DNA from: JADHUC01 sp964617665
Lineage (GTDB): Bacteria > Planctomycetota > Planctomycetia > Pirellulales > Pirellulaceae
NCBI GenBank assembly: GCA_964617665.1
Contig: CAZUAH010000005.1
Span: 1 to 64,000, forward strand
Direction: 5' to 3'
DNA: 64,000 bases
Below, in pieces: positions 18,251-27,025 of this stretch (position 1 is its first letter; every line of letters starts with the position of its first letter). The notes beneath the pieces were generated by a model. That model did no database searches. It worked only from the letters and a program-made list of their open reading frames with translations, and was not told the origin of the DNA. The translations under genes were made by a program, and so were the position numbers.

Positions 18251-18424
18251 CCGAGGCAAATTCCGGCGGAATCCCTTGCCGATCGTCCTCCAGGGTCGGT
18301 GGACGTGGCTGGCAGACAGCCTGCCATTCCGCCATCGACTCCTCTGCATCACCAACCGTTGGGGGGCGGCAGCTTCGAGCGAACCTGTTCTCGGCATACA
18401 TTTTCGCCCCTTGGCCAATAAGGC

Positions 18425-19846
18425 ATGGCAGACCGCAGGAACGCTAAGCGTGGCAACCGAACAGCGATCGGCGATCGGGCCACGGAAACGAGGTCACGTC
18501 TAATCAGATATGCCCTGCTGGCGTTGGGGTGTATCTGTGGTGCGGGTGGTATCCTTGCGCTTGTGATCGCCTTAACGCCTCTGGATCATCCCCAGCTGAA
18601 GGTAAGGGATCGCTCCGCGCCCCCGGAGTCCATCGCCGAGAAACCGCGGATCGTCATTCCGGCAACGGCCGCTCCGGCGACGCTTGATGAGTTGAAAAAC
18701 GAGGCCATGCAGGTGGCCGAGGATCTGCTGGCCCGTTTTCCTCGATCGCCCGAAGCTCATCACATCATGGCCTTGCTGCAGAAGGCGTTTCGCCAGACCG
18801 ATGACGCCAGGGACTATTGGCAACAGTGCATCGAATTGGCACCCGATCACTCACGTGCCCGCATCGGCTTGGCGAGTGTTGCGGTGGACCAGGGCAACGA
18901 CGAGATGGCCGTCGAGACGCTGGAAGAAGCGATTTCAGTCGGTTGTTCATCGACTGATGTCTGCAACGCTCTGGCTACTGCATTGATGCACCTGGGAAGG
19001 TTCGAAGAGGCTGTTGGCGTTCTGGAAAAGAGCCCAGTCACCTTCCCGCAGTCGTCTGAAGGCTGGTATCTGCTCGGCCAGGTGCAGATTCAGCGCAATG
19101 AGTTCCAACAGGCGGAGAAGAGTCTAGCGACGGCGATTGAATTGGCGCCAACCTACACGGATGCCTACTACGCGATGGCCACTGTCTGTGTGCGTCAGGG
19201 GAACCACGAAAAGGCTGCCGAATATCGCAAACGATTCGCCGAACTCAAGGCAGGCGACCGCGAAGCGGAAGACAGACGATTCCACATCCCCGATCTGGAT
19301 TCGATGCGACAAAGAACGGCAGCGACGCTCTGCGGAGCCGGCACCGTCCATCTCCAGGAGGGCGACCGTTTGGAAGCGGAAAAGCTACTACTTCGCGCGG
19401 CGGCCGTATTGCCGGATTTCGCTGAGACTTACAAGGTACTGGCGTCGCTGTATCAACGCACGGAGCGGATCGCCGATGCCCTGGCCGTGCAGCGGCATCT
19501 GGTGGAAATCGACCCGGACAACATCGTCAACCACCTCAACCTGGCGAATCTGTCCGCTCGCGTCGGGGATGTAGCGGCGGCAGAGGAAACCTTGAAGCAG
19601 GCCATCGAGATTCGGCCGGATGCCGCCGTCGCCTACTCCTGCCTTGCGCAACTGTACTTGAAAACAGGGAAGCTTGAACAGGCACGCTCGCTGGCCGAAG
19701 AAGCGGTTCGAAGAGAAACGAACGCAGCAGGCTATGTGTTGTTGGCATCGGTCTGCCAGCAATTGAATGACAAGGCGGGTGCTGAGGCTGCTTTGAAGGA
19801 GGCGAGGAAACTGTCGTCTAGCAATCCACAACCACGCACCAGGTGA
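18425..19846 (+). CDS. Membrane-anchored TPR-repeat protein
   Basis: 473 residues. A basic N-terminus is followed by one membrane segment at about 27-50 (IRYALLALGCICGAGGILAL). From residue about 90 to the end there are about nine tetratricopeptide helical hairpins, for example GNDEMAVETLEEAIS, NEFQQAEKSLATAIELAPTY and GDVAAAEETLKQAIEIRPDA. It probably acts as an extracytoplasmic protein-interaction scaffold. The start codon follows AAGG very closely, so a slightly different start is possible. It ends 18 bases before the CRTAC1 gene; TPR and CRTAC1 proteins are recurrent partners in planctomycetes, so an interaction between the two products is a reasonable inference. Confidence 0.85.
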   Translation: MADRRNAKRGNRTAIGDRATETRSRLIRYALLALGCICGAGGILALVIALTPLDHPQLKVRDRSAPPESIAEKPRIVIPATAAPATLDELKNEAMQVAEDLLARFPRSPEAHHIMALLQKAFRQTDDARDYWQQCIELAPDHSRARIGLASVAVDQGNDEMAVETLEEAISVGCSSTDVCNALATALMHLGRFEEAVGVLEKSPVTFPQSSEGWYLLGQVQIQRNEFQQAEKSLATAIELAPTYTDAYYAMATVCVRQGNHEKAAEYRKRFAELKAGDREAEDRRFHIPDLDSMRQRTAATLCGAGTVHLQEGDRLEAEKLLLRAAAVLPDFAETYKVLASLYQRTERIADALAVQRHLVEIDPDNIVNHLNLANLSARVGDVAAAEETLKQAIEIRPDAAVAYSCLAQLYLKTGKLEQARSLAEEAVRRETNAAGYVLLASVCQQLNDKAGAEAALKEARKLSSSNPQPRTR

Positions 19847-19864
19847 CATCTCAGTCTTTACGCC

Positions 19865-21589
19865 ATGAGTACACACATTAACTTACACGCATTTTGGATT
19901 TCTATCTTCGGCTTGGTGCAGGTATTGGCTGCGGCAGCGCCGCCCGGCGAGTGTCCTATTCGGTTTCGTGACGTCACCGCTCAGTCGGGCGTTATCTTTC
20001 AACACACTCACGGCGGCAGCGGCCAGCGATACATCGTCGAGACGGTCGCGGGAGGTCTGGCGTTGTTCGACTACGACAGCGACGGCCTGATTGACATCTA
20101 CTTCCTGAACGGAGCGCCGCTGAAGGGGGCCGTTGTCGACGAGCCCCCGCGAAACGCCCTCTATCGCAACAACGGCGACTGGACGTTCACCGACGTAACG
20201 GAAACTGCGGGAGTTGGCGACCGAGGATTCGGGTTAGGCGTGACCGTAGGGGACTACGACAACGACGGGGACCCCGATCTGTACGTTAATAACTTTGGCC
20301 CCAACGTACTGTACCGCAATAACGGCGACCGTACCTTCACCAACGTCACGCAACAGGCAGGCGTTGACGGCGGTGACAAAGTTGGTGCCGGCGCATGCTT
20401 CCTGGATATGGATCACGACGGCGATCTCGACCTATACGCGGCCAACTACGTCGACTTTACCTACGAAAACCACGTCTCCAAGACGGTGGACGGCTACCAT
20501 TGGTACGCTGGTCCCAGAGCGTATCAGCCCGTCCCTGATACTCTCTATCGCAACAATGGTAACGGGGTATTCACCGATGTGAGTATCTCGTCAGGCATCG
20601 CCTCGGTTTCGGGCACCGGCATGGGCACCGTGTCCGGAGATTTCGACGACGATGGCGACACGGACGTTTTCGTCTGCAACGACGTCAAGGGTAACTTTCT
20701 TTTCCAGAACGACGGCAGCGGGAAGTTCGAAGAAGTTGGGTTTGTCGCCGGCGTGGCTTATAACCTGTATGGCAACGAAAACGGCAGCATGGGCGTCGAT
20801 TGTGGCGACTACGACAACGACGGTCGCCTTGATTTGTTCATGACCGACTATCAAGGTGAACTGCCCGTGCTGTACCGTAACCTGGGCGGTGGTTTCTTCG
20901 AAGACGCGACTCTCGTGGCGAGGGCCGGTAGCGGTGCCTACCCCCACGTCAATTGGGGAACGGGCCTCGTCGATTTCGACAATGATGGCGATCGCGATAT
21001 CTTCATCGCTTGCGGCCACACCGACGATAACGTCGATCGTCGTGACGATAGCACTTCGTACCGCGTGCGGAACATCTTGATGAGCAACACAGGCGACGGC
21101 AAGTTTGTCAACGTGTCAAGACAGTGCGGCGACGGATTGTCCGTGGTGGAAAGCAGTCGCGGCGCCGGATTCGATGATTTGGACAACGACGGGGACATCG
21201 ATGTGGTCGTGCTGAACGCGCAATCACGGCCGACTATTCTCCGCAACGAGTCCAAGATGACCAACCATTGGCTCGACATTCGGCTCCGCGGCGTAAAGGG
21301 CAACTGGGATGCAGTCGGCGCTCGTGTTACCGTGACCGCGGGCGATCTGAAGCAATTCGCGGAGATCCACGGCGGTCGCAGCTACCAAGGATACCACGGC
21401 TCTCGGCTGCATTTCGGTTTGGGGAGCCGCGCGAAGATCGACTCGGTCGAAGTGCGTTGGCCCGGTTCAAGCGTCGAGCGGTTCGAGGGCGTCCAGGCCG
21501 ATCGGATTGTGACATTGACAGAAGGTGCTTCCCACCGCAGCGCGGCAGGCTCAGCCGAATCCGAGACGAACACGCTCGATCGCAACTGA
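19865..21589 (+). CDS. CRTAC1 family protein (FG-GAP repeats with ASPIC/UnbV domain)
   Basis: A 574-residue exported protein. A hydrophobic signal segment (FWISIFGLVQVLAAAAP) leads into about eight FG-GAP/VCBS-type blades, each with a calcium-binding DxDxDG-like loop (FDYDSDGLIDIYF, GDYDNDGDPDLYV, GDFDDDGDTDVFV, GDYDNDGRLDLFM). The C-terminus is the ASPIC/UnbV domain (NHWLDIRLRGVKGNWDAVGA, YHGSRLHFGLG, VEVRWPGSSVERF). This is the CRTAC1-like architecture, a calcium-stabilised propeller for adhesion or binding at the cell surface. It follows the TPR gene by 18 bases and lacks a strong ribosome-binding site, so it may be translationally coupled. Its stop codon lies at the edge of the foreign-looking DNA remnant at 21588. 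Confidence 0.9.
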   Translation: MSTHINLHAFWISIFGLVQVLAAAAPPGECPIRFRDVTAQSGVIFQHTHGGSGQRYIVETVAGGLALFDYDSDGLIDIYFLNGAPLKGAVVDEPPRNALYRNNGDWTFTDVTETAGVGDRGFGLGVTVGDYDNDGDPDLYVNNFGPNVLYRNNGDRTFTNVTQQAGVDGGDKVGAGACFLDMDHDGDLDLYAANYVDFTYENHVSKTVDGYHWYAGPRAYQPVPDTLYRNNGNGVFTDVSISSGIASVSGTGMGTVSGDFDDDGDTDVFVCNDVKGNFLFQNDGSGKFEEVGFVAGVAYNLYGNENGSMGVDCGDYDNDGRLDLFMTDYQGELPVLYRNLGGGFFEDATLVARAGSGAYPHVNWGTGLVDFDNDGDRDIFIACGHTDDNVDRRDDSTSYRVRNILMSNTGDGKFVNVSRQCGDGLSVVESSRGAGFDDLDNDGDIDVVVLNAQSRPTILRNESKMTNHWLDIRLRGVKGNWDAVGARVTVTAGDLKQFAEIHGGRSYQGYHGSRLHFGLGSRAKIDSVEVRWPGSSVERFEGVQADRIVTLTEGASHRSAAGSAESETNTLDRN

Positions 21590-21700
21590 CCCCGAACGCC
21601 AAGTACCGACGTGCAGAGCCTCTGGCCGTGTGTAACGGAAGGCTTTCCCTCTCTACAATCGAGCACTCCGGAAAGCCGATGCTCGCGAGTTCAGTTTGCG
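21588..21700 (+). pseudogene. Remnant of a LamG/propeller-family gene
   Basis: Bases 21588-21613 are identical over 26 positions to 16255-16280, inside the last propeller repeat of the LamG protein, starting CTGACCCCGAACGCCAAGTA. Similarity continues weakly in the same frame, which reads LTPNAKYRRAEPLAVCNGRL against LTPNAKYRRVWPLAVFQGRL in the intact gene. The fragment abuts the CRTAC1 stop codon, has no start or ribosome-binding site and soon loses similarity. It indicates that a second family member once stood here or that the segment was copied. Confidence 0.65.
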
Positions 21701-21849
21701 ACGCTGATCGAGGTCCCGATCAGGGTGGGGCGAGAAACACTTTCGAGGTCTGCTTGACATTGCGGGATCGGCAGCGTACCACAATCGAATCAGTAGAAGA
21801 CTGCGTGCGGCAGTCTCGAGAGTCGACACACTTGGGAAGGGACGGACAA

Positions 21850-22677
21850 ATGAAACAAATTAGAAGCTTGGGTTTGACGTGGATGCTGCTGGCGATGATG
21901 ACGACGGTCGTGGTGGCGGGGGAGGAACCGTTCAATGAGAAGAGGCTTCTGGACGCGGGGTTCGTGCCGATTCTCAATGGCAAGGATCTGAGTGGATGGA
22001 AAGTGCCCGAAGGCGATGGTGGCCATTGGAAAGTGGTCGACGCCGTGATCGACTACGATGCGAAGTCGGAGGCCAGGGGTAACAAGTCCCTATTCACCGA
22101 ACAGGAATTCGGCGATTACGTGTTGCATCTCGAATGGCGTTTCAAACGGACGTCGGGCTTGTACGCGATGCGGACCATTCTGCCCAGCGGCGACTACAAA
22201 ACGGATGAGGATGGGAAGCCGATCACCACGCCCACTCCCAATGCTGACTCGGGCATTCTCCTGCGAGGTCCGCGTCATCAGGCGAACCTGTGGTGCTGGC
22301 CATGTGGCAGTGGTGAACTATGGGGCACTCGAAACAACAAGAGCTTGTCGGCCGAGGTGCGCGCCGGGGCCGTGCCGAAAGTCAATGCCGACAATCCTGT
22401 GGGGGAATGGAATCTCATGGTCATCACGATGGAGGGCGATCGCGTGACGATTCTGATGAACGGCAAGAAGGTCATCGACAATGCGCAGATCCCAGGCATT
22501 CCCGAAGGCGGCCCCATCGGCTTCCAGCACCACGGCGGGCCATTGTCGCAACGGCAAATCGCCAAGCTGAAAGAGGAGGGGTCGTACAAAGACGGAGATC
22601 CGGAGCCGATGAGTCCGGCATCCTCGATGATTCAGTTTCGTCGGATCTACATCAAAACGTTGGAAACGTCCGAGTAG
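21850..22677 (+). CDS. DUF1080 (3-keto-disaccharide hydrolase family) exported protein
   Basis: 275 residues from the ATG at 21850, preceded by GGGAAGGGACGG; a frame that opens far upstream overlaps the previous gene and is not used. Signal peptide MKQIRSLGLTWMLLAMMTTV with cleavage near VVAGE. The domain is the concanavalin-like beta-sandwich of DUF1080: GFVPILNGKDLSGWKV, GDYVLHLEWRFK, NADSGILLRGP, LWGTRNN, GEWNLMVITMEGDRVTILMN, GPIGFQHHGGP. Characterised members cleave 3-keto-glycosides, and the family is strongly expanded in planctomycetes. Activity here is inferred from the family. A short-lived transcript of its own is likely, since the upstream gap of 260 bases follows the CRTAC1 gene. 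Confidence 0.9.
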   Translation: MKQIRSLGLTWMLLAMMTTVVVAGEEPFNEKRLLDAGFVPILNGKDLSGWKVPEGDGGHWKVVDAVIDYDAKSEARGNKSLFTEQEFGDYVLHLEWRFKRTSGLYAMRTILPSGDYKTDEDGKPITTPTPNADSGILLRGPRHQANLWCWPCGSGELWGTRNNKSLSAEVRAGAVPKVNADNPVGEWNLMVITMEGDRVTILMNGKKVIDNAQIPGIPEGGPIGFQHHGGPLSQRQIAKLKEEGSYKDGDPEPMSPASSMIQFRRIYIKTLETSE

Positions 22678-22683
22678 CCGACT

Positions 22684-25600
22684 CTACTCAAGCGACATCA
22701 GGTATGTGATTACGTCGGCCATCTCTTGTTTGGTCATGGCCTTTTCCTGGCCCTCGGGCATGATGGACAGGCCGGTGCTTATCAACTCGTCGATGTTGGC
22801 ACGCAGCACGGTGTCGGTTTCACCTTCGGCGCGTTTAAGTGTGATGCTGCTGGCCGTTTCGGATGTGATCATGCCGGAGATCTGAAGGCCTCGCGTGGTG
22901 ACCACGATGTAGTTGAGGTACGACGGATTGACCTCGCGGTTGGGATCCAGCACGCTCAGCAGGATCGTTTCCGCACCTCGGTTTCCAATGGTGTTCAAAG
23001 GAAGGCCAAGTTCGACTCCGACGCCTTCCAGTAGATGACATTTTGAGCACTCCCGCTTGAATACTGCCTTGCCGCGCACCTTTTCGCCCTTTATGTCCAG
23101 CACGTCGCACCACGCCTCTACAACTTTCTTGCGCGGAGCAAGCTTTGCGCTGCTGAGCAGGCGGGATGCCTCGTCGCGGACCGTTTTGTCGCTGTGCGCC
23201 AGCAAGAATTGGAGCCGTGCCGGATCGAGTTGGCTGGGTTTGATCACCTGTTCGTCTATCGCCGCTAATAGGATCGACAGGCGTTCGGTGCGAGCGAACA
23301 GCGCCTCGGCCGCCTCGCCGCGGACACTGGGTGTGAATCCCGGCCAGCCTTCAACAATGATCTCAGGCACATCGTCATGCTGAAACTGGCTGAGTGCTTG
23401 GATCGCGGCCGTTTGTATCTCTGGCGGCTGTAGGCTGTCGAGCAGGTCGGTCAGGATGTCCACAACATCGTCGAATGATGCCAGCCCCAGCGATCGGACG
23501 GCCGCCACGCGTTGGTCCACGGGCTGTTTCGAGTCGCCAGCCGCCGCTTTCGATTGTTCGACCATTTCGGTCAGCAATTCACCGGCGCGAGAACCGCCGC
23601 CGGAACTCAGGTCCGCCAACAGAGGGCTGCCTGCTTTGGCCAATCCTTTGCTCAGCCCGCGGACGACGCCTTGGGCGAGTTGCTTGTCTTCTTCGCCAAA
23701 GCCATCCAGCGATTTTAGGACCTCGGCGATCTGGTCGCTCTGGTTTTGTAGTCCGGTTTGTTCGGCAAGCTGTTCAAGGAACGCACGGCCACTGCCGGTG
23801 TTGCGCCATTCGGCATCGGCGGCCAGCAAGGAATACAGTTTTCCGGGGCGTCCATACGACGAGCTGAGTACAGCCACCCGAACCCAGGAATCACCCACAT
23901 CGCGTTTGGCGACCGCTGCAAGTGCCGTCGTCGCTCTGGCCCCGGAGATCTCGCCCAAAGTGAAGCCCAACTGATAGCGGACGCGAAGGTCTTCGTCGCT
24001 GGGCACCCCGTACAACTTCTCCCGCACGGCGGGCGATTCGGCAAGCAGCTTCTCCGACAATCGCACCGCGTGCTCGCGAACGCGGGGATGCTTGTCCTCG
24101 AGCCGGGGCAGCAGAACGTCGTCCGTCAGTGCGTCTTGGCCATCCAATGCATACATGGCGTGCATCCGGCCAAGCGGCGACGACGATTCCGTAGCCAGCT
24201 TCTTAAGCGGTTCGATCGCTTTGCGGTCCTGACGTTCGTACAAAAGCCGGCTGGCAGTGCGGCGATGCCAACTGTTCGGATGCCCAAGCACGGAAACGAG
24301 TTGGACGACCGTCATTTCGCCCAATCTCACGGGCGCGGGTTGTTTGAAATCTTCGGGCACAAGCCGGTAGATGCGTCCCCGGTCGTTGCCGGTACTCAAG
24401 TCGATGTGCTTCTTGGCCGACGGCGGGATGGCGCCGGGATGTTCATATGTTTCGCGGTACATGTCCGCCATGTACAAAGCACCATCAGGCGCGTGGGCGA
24501 ATTGGATGGGACGGAACCAGATCTCCTCGGATGCCAGGAATTCCTTCTCTTGTTCGACTCGGTGTGCCGTGAAGCCCACGCCGTTCGGCTCCAAACGCAT
24601 GCGGTGTACGATGTTGCTGGAGCCTTCGCAGACAAATGCATTTCCGTAAACCTCCTTTGGTAAAGCACTGCCCGTGTAGATGGTCGTGCCGCAGACGCCC
24701 GTGAAGTAGCCGGCCGGCGTCCCGCCACCTTCGATCGGTCCGGTGAAAGTTCCCTTGATGCGCAGCTTTGTACGAAGAATCCGCCACGGCTCTACCGGGC
24801 TGATCCGATACACCGTACGGCCGTCCTTCCATATTGAGACGCGGGGCGAGGGGGCGGCATAGTAAGGATTACGGGCGATGTAGCGATCGTCGTACATCAT
24901 CATGTAGATGGGGGCGCTGTTCGAGCAGGAGAACTTACGTCCCCATTCGTCGAAACTCATCCCAAACTGAGCTCCACCGCTTTCCAGTCGCAGTTCGCCG
25001 GTGCGCGGATGAAAGCTGTAGTCACGTCCTCGCGACTGAACCAGTTTGGCCTCACGTCCCTCGCCTCCAGCCTCCCAACGGACGGCCTTAATCTGTCCTC
25101 CCGAGGTACTCGCCATGGCGTGAATCCGGCTGTCCAGACCCCAGCGAAGGCTGTTTGGTAACGAGTTGGCACCAAAGCCAAACCCCGTGAGGACCACCTC
25201 GCGTACATCGGCCTTGCCGTCACCGTCTGTATCTTTGCAGTACAGGATGTCGGGTGCAGCGGCCAGGAAGACACCTCCGTCAAAGCACATGACGCCGGTG
25301 GGGCACATCAACTGGTCGGCAAAAATGGTGCTCTTGTCGAAACGGCCGTCATTGTCGGTGTCTTCCAGCAACGAGACTCTGGCATTCTTCGAGCTGAATT
25401 GGGCGGAGTTATTCTCTGCATAGGTGGTCAACTCGACGACGTACAGACGGCCGTTTTCGTCGAAGGCCAAGTCGACCGCATCCCGGACCAGCGGCTCGGC
25501 AGCCACCTGCTCCAGCCGAAAGCCAGGGATTATGTGAAACGCCTTCATCGACTCGGCAGGTTCCCTGGGCAGAATGCGCTGCAGTCGATCTTTGTAGTCC

Positions 25601-25815
25601 ACATTCGGGTCGATCTTCTCCACATAGCCATCCTGCTTGACCTCGTAGACGCCCCTCTTCTTTTCCTCCTCTGTTAACTCGGCTCCTCCGCAGATCGCGG
25701 TGGCGAGGTTGCCGATCACCAGAAGGCCGGCAAGTCCAAGCATGAGGATACGGTTCCTGAACCGTGAAGGGATCGTAGCGTGAACGAGGTCGCTCCCGGG
25801 TCTTTCTGCCATCAT
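22684..25815 (-). CDS. PVC-type heme-binding CxxCH protein (membrane-bound dehydrogenase-like)
   Basis: A 1043-residue exported protein. Residues 20-43 are the signal/anchor (ILMLGLAGLLVIGNLATAIC). Residues about 90-490 form a sorbosone/glucose-dehydrogenase-like NHL propeller (AVDLAFDENGRLYVVELTTY, DTDNDGRFDKSTIFAD, FAHAPDGALYMADMYRETYE). Residues about 505-880 are HEAT-like helical repeats. The C-terminus is a cytochrome c domain with heme motif CSKCH at 923-927 and a candidate axial Met in LSIMPEG near 1019. This three-part architecture is characteristic of Planctomycetes-Verrucomicrobia and suggests periplasmic oxidation of a sugar-like substrate with electrons passed to the heme. The substrate is unknown. 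A double ATG start follows GGAAAGG. Confidence 0.92.
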   Translation of the reverse strand: MMAERPGSDLVHATIPSRFRNRILMLGLAGLLVIGNLATAICGGAELTEEEKKRGVYEVKQDGYVEKIDPNVDYKDRLQRILPREPAESMKAFHIIPGFRLEQVAAEPLVRDAVDLAFDENGRLYVVELTTYAENNSAQFSSKNARVSLLEDTDNDGRFDKSTIFADQLMCPTGVMCFDGGVFLAAAPDILYCKDTDGDGKADVREVVLTGFGFGANSLPNSLRWGLDSRIHAMASTSGGQIKAVRWEAGGEGREAKLVQSRGRDYSFHPRTGELRLESGGAQFGMSFDEWGRKFSCSNSAPIYMMMYDDRYIARNPYYAAPSPRVSIWKDGRTVYRISPVEPWRILRTKLRIKGTFTGPIEGGGTPAGYFTGVCGTTIYTGSALPKEVYGNAFVCEGSSNIVHRMRLEPNGVGFTAHRVEQEKEFLASEEIWFRPIQFAHAPDGALYMADMYRETYEHPGAIPPSAKKHIDLSTGNDRGRIYRLVPEDFKQPAPVRLGEMTVVQLVSVLGHPNSWHRRTASRLLYERQDRKAIEPLKKLATESSSPLGRMHAMYALDGQDALTDDVLLPRLEDKHPRVREHAVRLSEKLLAESPAVREKLYGVPSDEDLRVRYQLGFTLGEISGARATTALAAVAKRDVGDSWVRVAVLSSSYGRPGKLYSLLAADAEWRNTGSGRAFLEQLAEQTGLQNQSDQIAEVLKSLDGFGEEDKQLAQGVVRGLSKGLAKAGSPLLADLSSGGGSRAGELLTEMVEQSKAAAGDSKQPVDQRVAAVRSLGLASFDDVVDILTDLLDSLQPPEIQTAAIQALSQFQHDDVPEIIVEGWPGFTPSVRGEAAEALFARTERLSILLAAIDEQVIKPSQLDPARLQFLLAHSDKTVRDEASRLLSSAKLAPRKKVVEAWCDVLDIKGEKVRGKAVFKRECSKCHLLEGVGVELGLPLNTIGNRGAETILLSVLDPNREVNPSYLNYIVVTTRGLQISGMITSETASSITLKRAEGETDTVLRANIDELISTGLSIMPEGQEKAMTKQEMADVITYLMSLE

Positions 25816-25875
25816 AGCGCCTTTCCGTGCGATGAATTCCTTCCAACTTCGTGCGGCATCATCCTACCAGGATCG

Positions 25876-26904
25876 TCATGCCAATGGCAGTTTGACGGGT
25901 TGGCCGCCTTGTTTCAGCGACTCGTCAATTGCCAGGACCATTTCGTGTGAGCGATAGGCGTCGGCGATGTTTGTGAGCGACTCGCGGTCTTCGCGGATGC
26001 AGTCGATGAACTCGTCGATTTCAGCGTCGAACGGATGGGCCGCCACGTCGCCCGAGTCAGGCATGAGAGTGGGTACCTCCGCCCAATCCGTCTGACCGGG
26101 GAACAGCTTCTTCGACCATACGCGGTTTTCTCGCAGCGTGCCCTCGGTGCCCGCCACGTCGACGTTCAATGCGTACGGCATCTGCAGGTCGAACAGGGCC
26201 GAGGTCTTACCGATCATCCCACTTTGGAACTTCAGTATTGCCACCACGTTGGCATCGAATTCCATGCGTCCGGTCGTGTTGTTTGACATGGCCGATACCT
26301 CAACCACTTCGTCGCCGGTGATCCAGCGGATGATGTCGCATGCATGACATCCGCCCAGCAGCATCGTGCTTCCGCCGTATTTCTCTTGCCGCGCCCAATC
26401 CCAACCAGTCCAGAAATCGCCCAGGCCGTGCCAATAGTCGGCCTCGACGTAGAACAGCTCGCCGATTGACCCGGCGGCGATCAGCGACTTGATGTTGTCG
26501 AACAGCGGGATCCAGCGGAGTACGAAGCTGACGATGCTCTTGACGCCAGCTTGCTCGACCGCGTCGCGCAGATTGCGGTTCTCTTCGATCGACATCACCA
26601 TCGGCTTCTCTATCAGAATGTGCTTGCCGGCCTCGGCCGCAGCGATTCCTTGTTCGGCATGCACATGGTTCGGCCCGCTCAGGTTCACGATGTCGACCCG
26701 TTCGTCGGCCAAGGCGGCCTCGTAGGTGTCGTGGATTGTGCAGTCCAGATTGTGCTCGTCGGCCAGCCGCTGGGCGCTCTCTTTGCGACGGCTGCTGACG
26801 GAGACGATCTCGGCGTGTGGGTTCTTTAACCAACTGGCGATGTGTGCTCCAGCCACCCAGCCAGCTCCGTGGATGGCGACACCGAATTTGTCGTTTTGTG
26901 ACAT
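25876..26904 (-). CDS. Gfo/Idh/MocA family oxidoreductase
   Basis: 342 residues, no signal peptide. A Rossmann nucleotide-binding N-terminus (FGVAIHGAGWVAGAHIASW) precedes the family hallmark EKP (LIEKPMVMS), whose Lys is a catalytic residue. The C-terminal alpha/beta domain contains GGCHACDIIRWITGD, where a His acts in substrate binding or catalysis. The family oxidises or reduces sugars and cyclitols with NAD(P). It is the last gene of a minus-strand set with a uroporphyrinogen-decarboxylase-family gene and two SuyA/SuyB-like genes, so it probably acts on the same compound. The Rossmann motif is GAGWVAG rather than the textbook GxGxxG, a common variant in this superfamily. Confidence 0.9.
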   Translation of the reverse strand: MSQNDKFGVAIHGAGWVAGAHIASWLKNPHAEIVSVSSRRKESAQRLADEHNLDCTIHDTYEAALADERVDIVNLSGPNHVHAEQGIAAAEAGKHILIEKPMVMSIEENRNLRDAVEQAGVKSIVSFVLRWIPLFDNIKSLIAAGSIGELFYVEADYWHGLGDFWTGWDWARQEKYGGSTMLLGGCHACDIIRWITGDEVVEVSAMSNNTTGRMEFDANVVAILKFQSGMIGKTSALFDLQMPYALNVDVAGTEGTLRENRVWSKKLFPGQTDWAEVPTLMPDSGDVAAHPFDAEIDEFIDCIREDRESLTNIADAYRSHEMVLAIDESLKQGGQPVKLPLA

Positions 26905-26960
26905 GCTTCTTGTATCCTCACATTAAAGATCAGCGAATCACTAACCGTCGTATGCTGAAG

Positions 26961-27007
26961 GTGGAGCACGTTTCCAACGTGCTTGGCACGATGGAATCGT
27001 GCCCCAC
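26961..27007. repeat. Double-hairpin palindrome with compensatory stem changes
   Basis: The two halves, 26961-26982 and 26986-27007, are reverse complements with a few differences. Each half is itself a hairpin: GCACGTTtccAACGTGC on the left and GCACGATggaATCGTGC on the right. The stem change keeps base pairing, T-A in one half and A-T in the other. It lies just after the stop of the uroporphyrinogen-decarboxylase-family gene and may act as a transcript-end structure or a REP-like repeat. A similar sequence occurs at 60792. Confidence 0.8.
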
Positions 27008-27025
27008 TCCGTCTTGTGTCAATTC

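Noticed and set aside
21268..21849. Long N-terminal extension of the DUF1080 protein
   Set aside because: It overlaps CRTAC1 in another frame, and the signal peptide with its ribosome-binding site starts at 21850.
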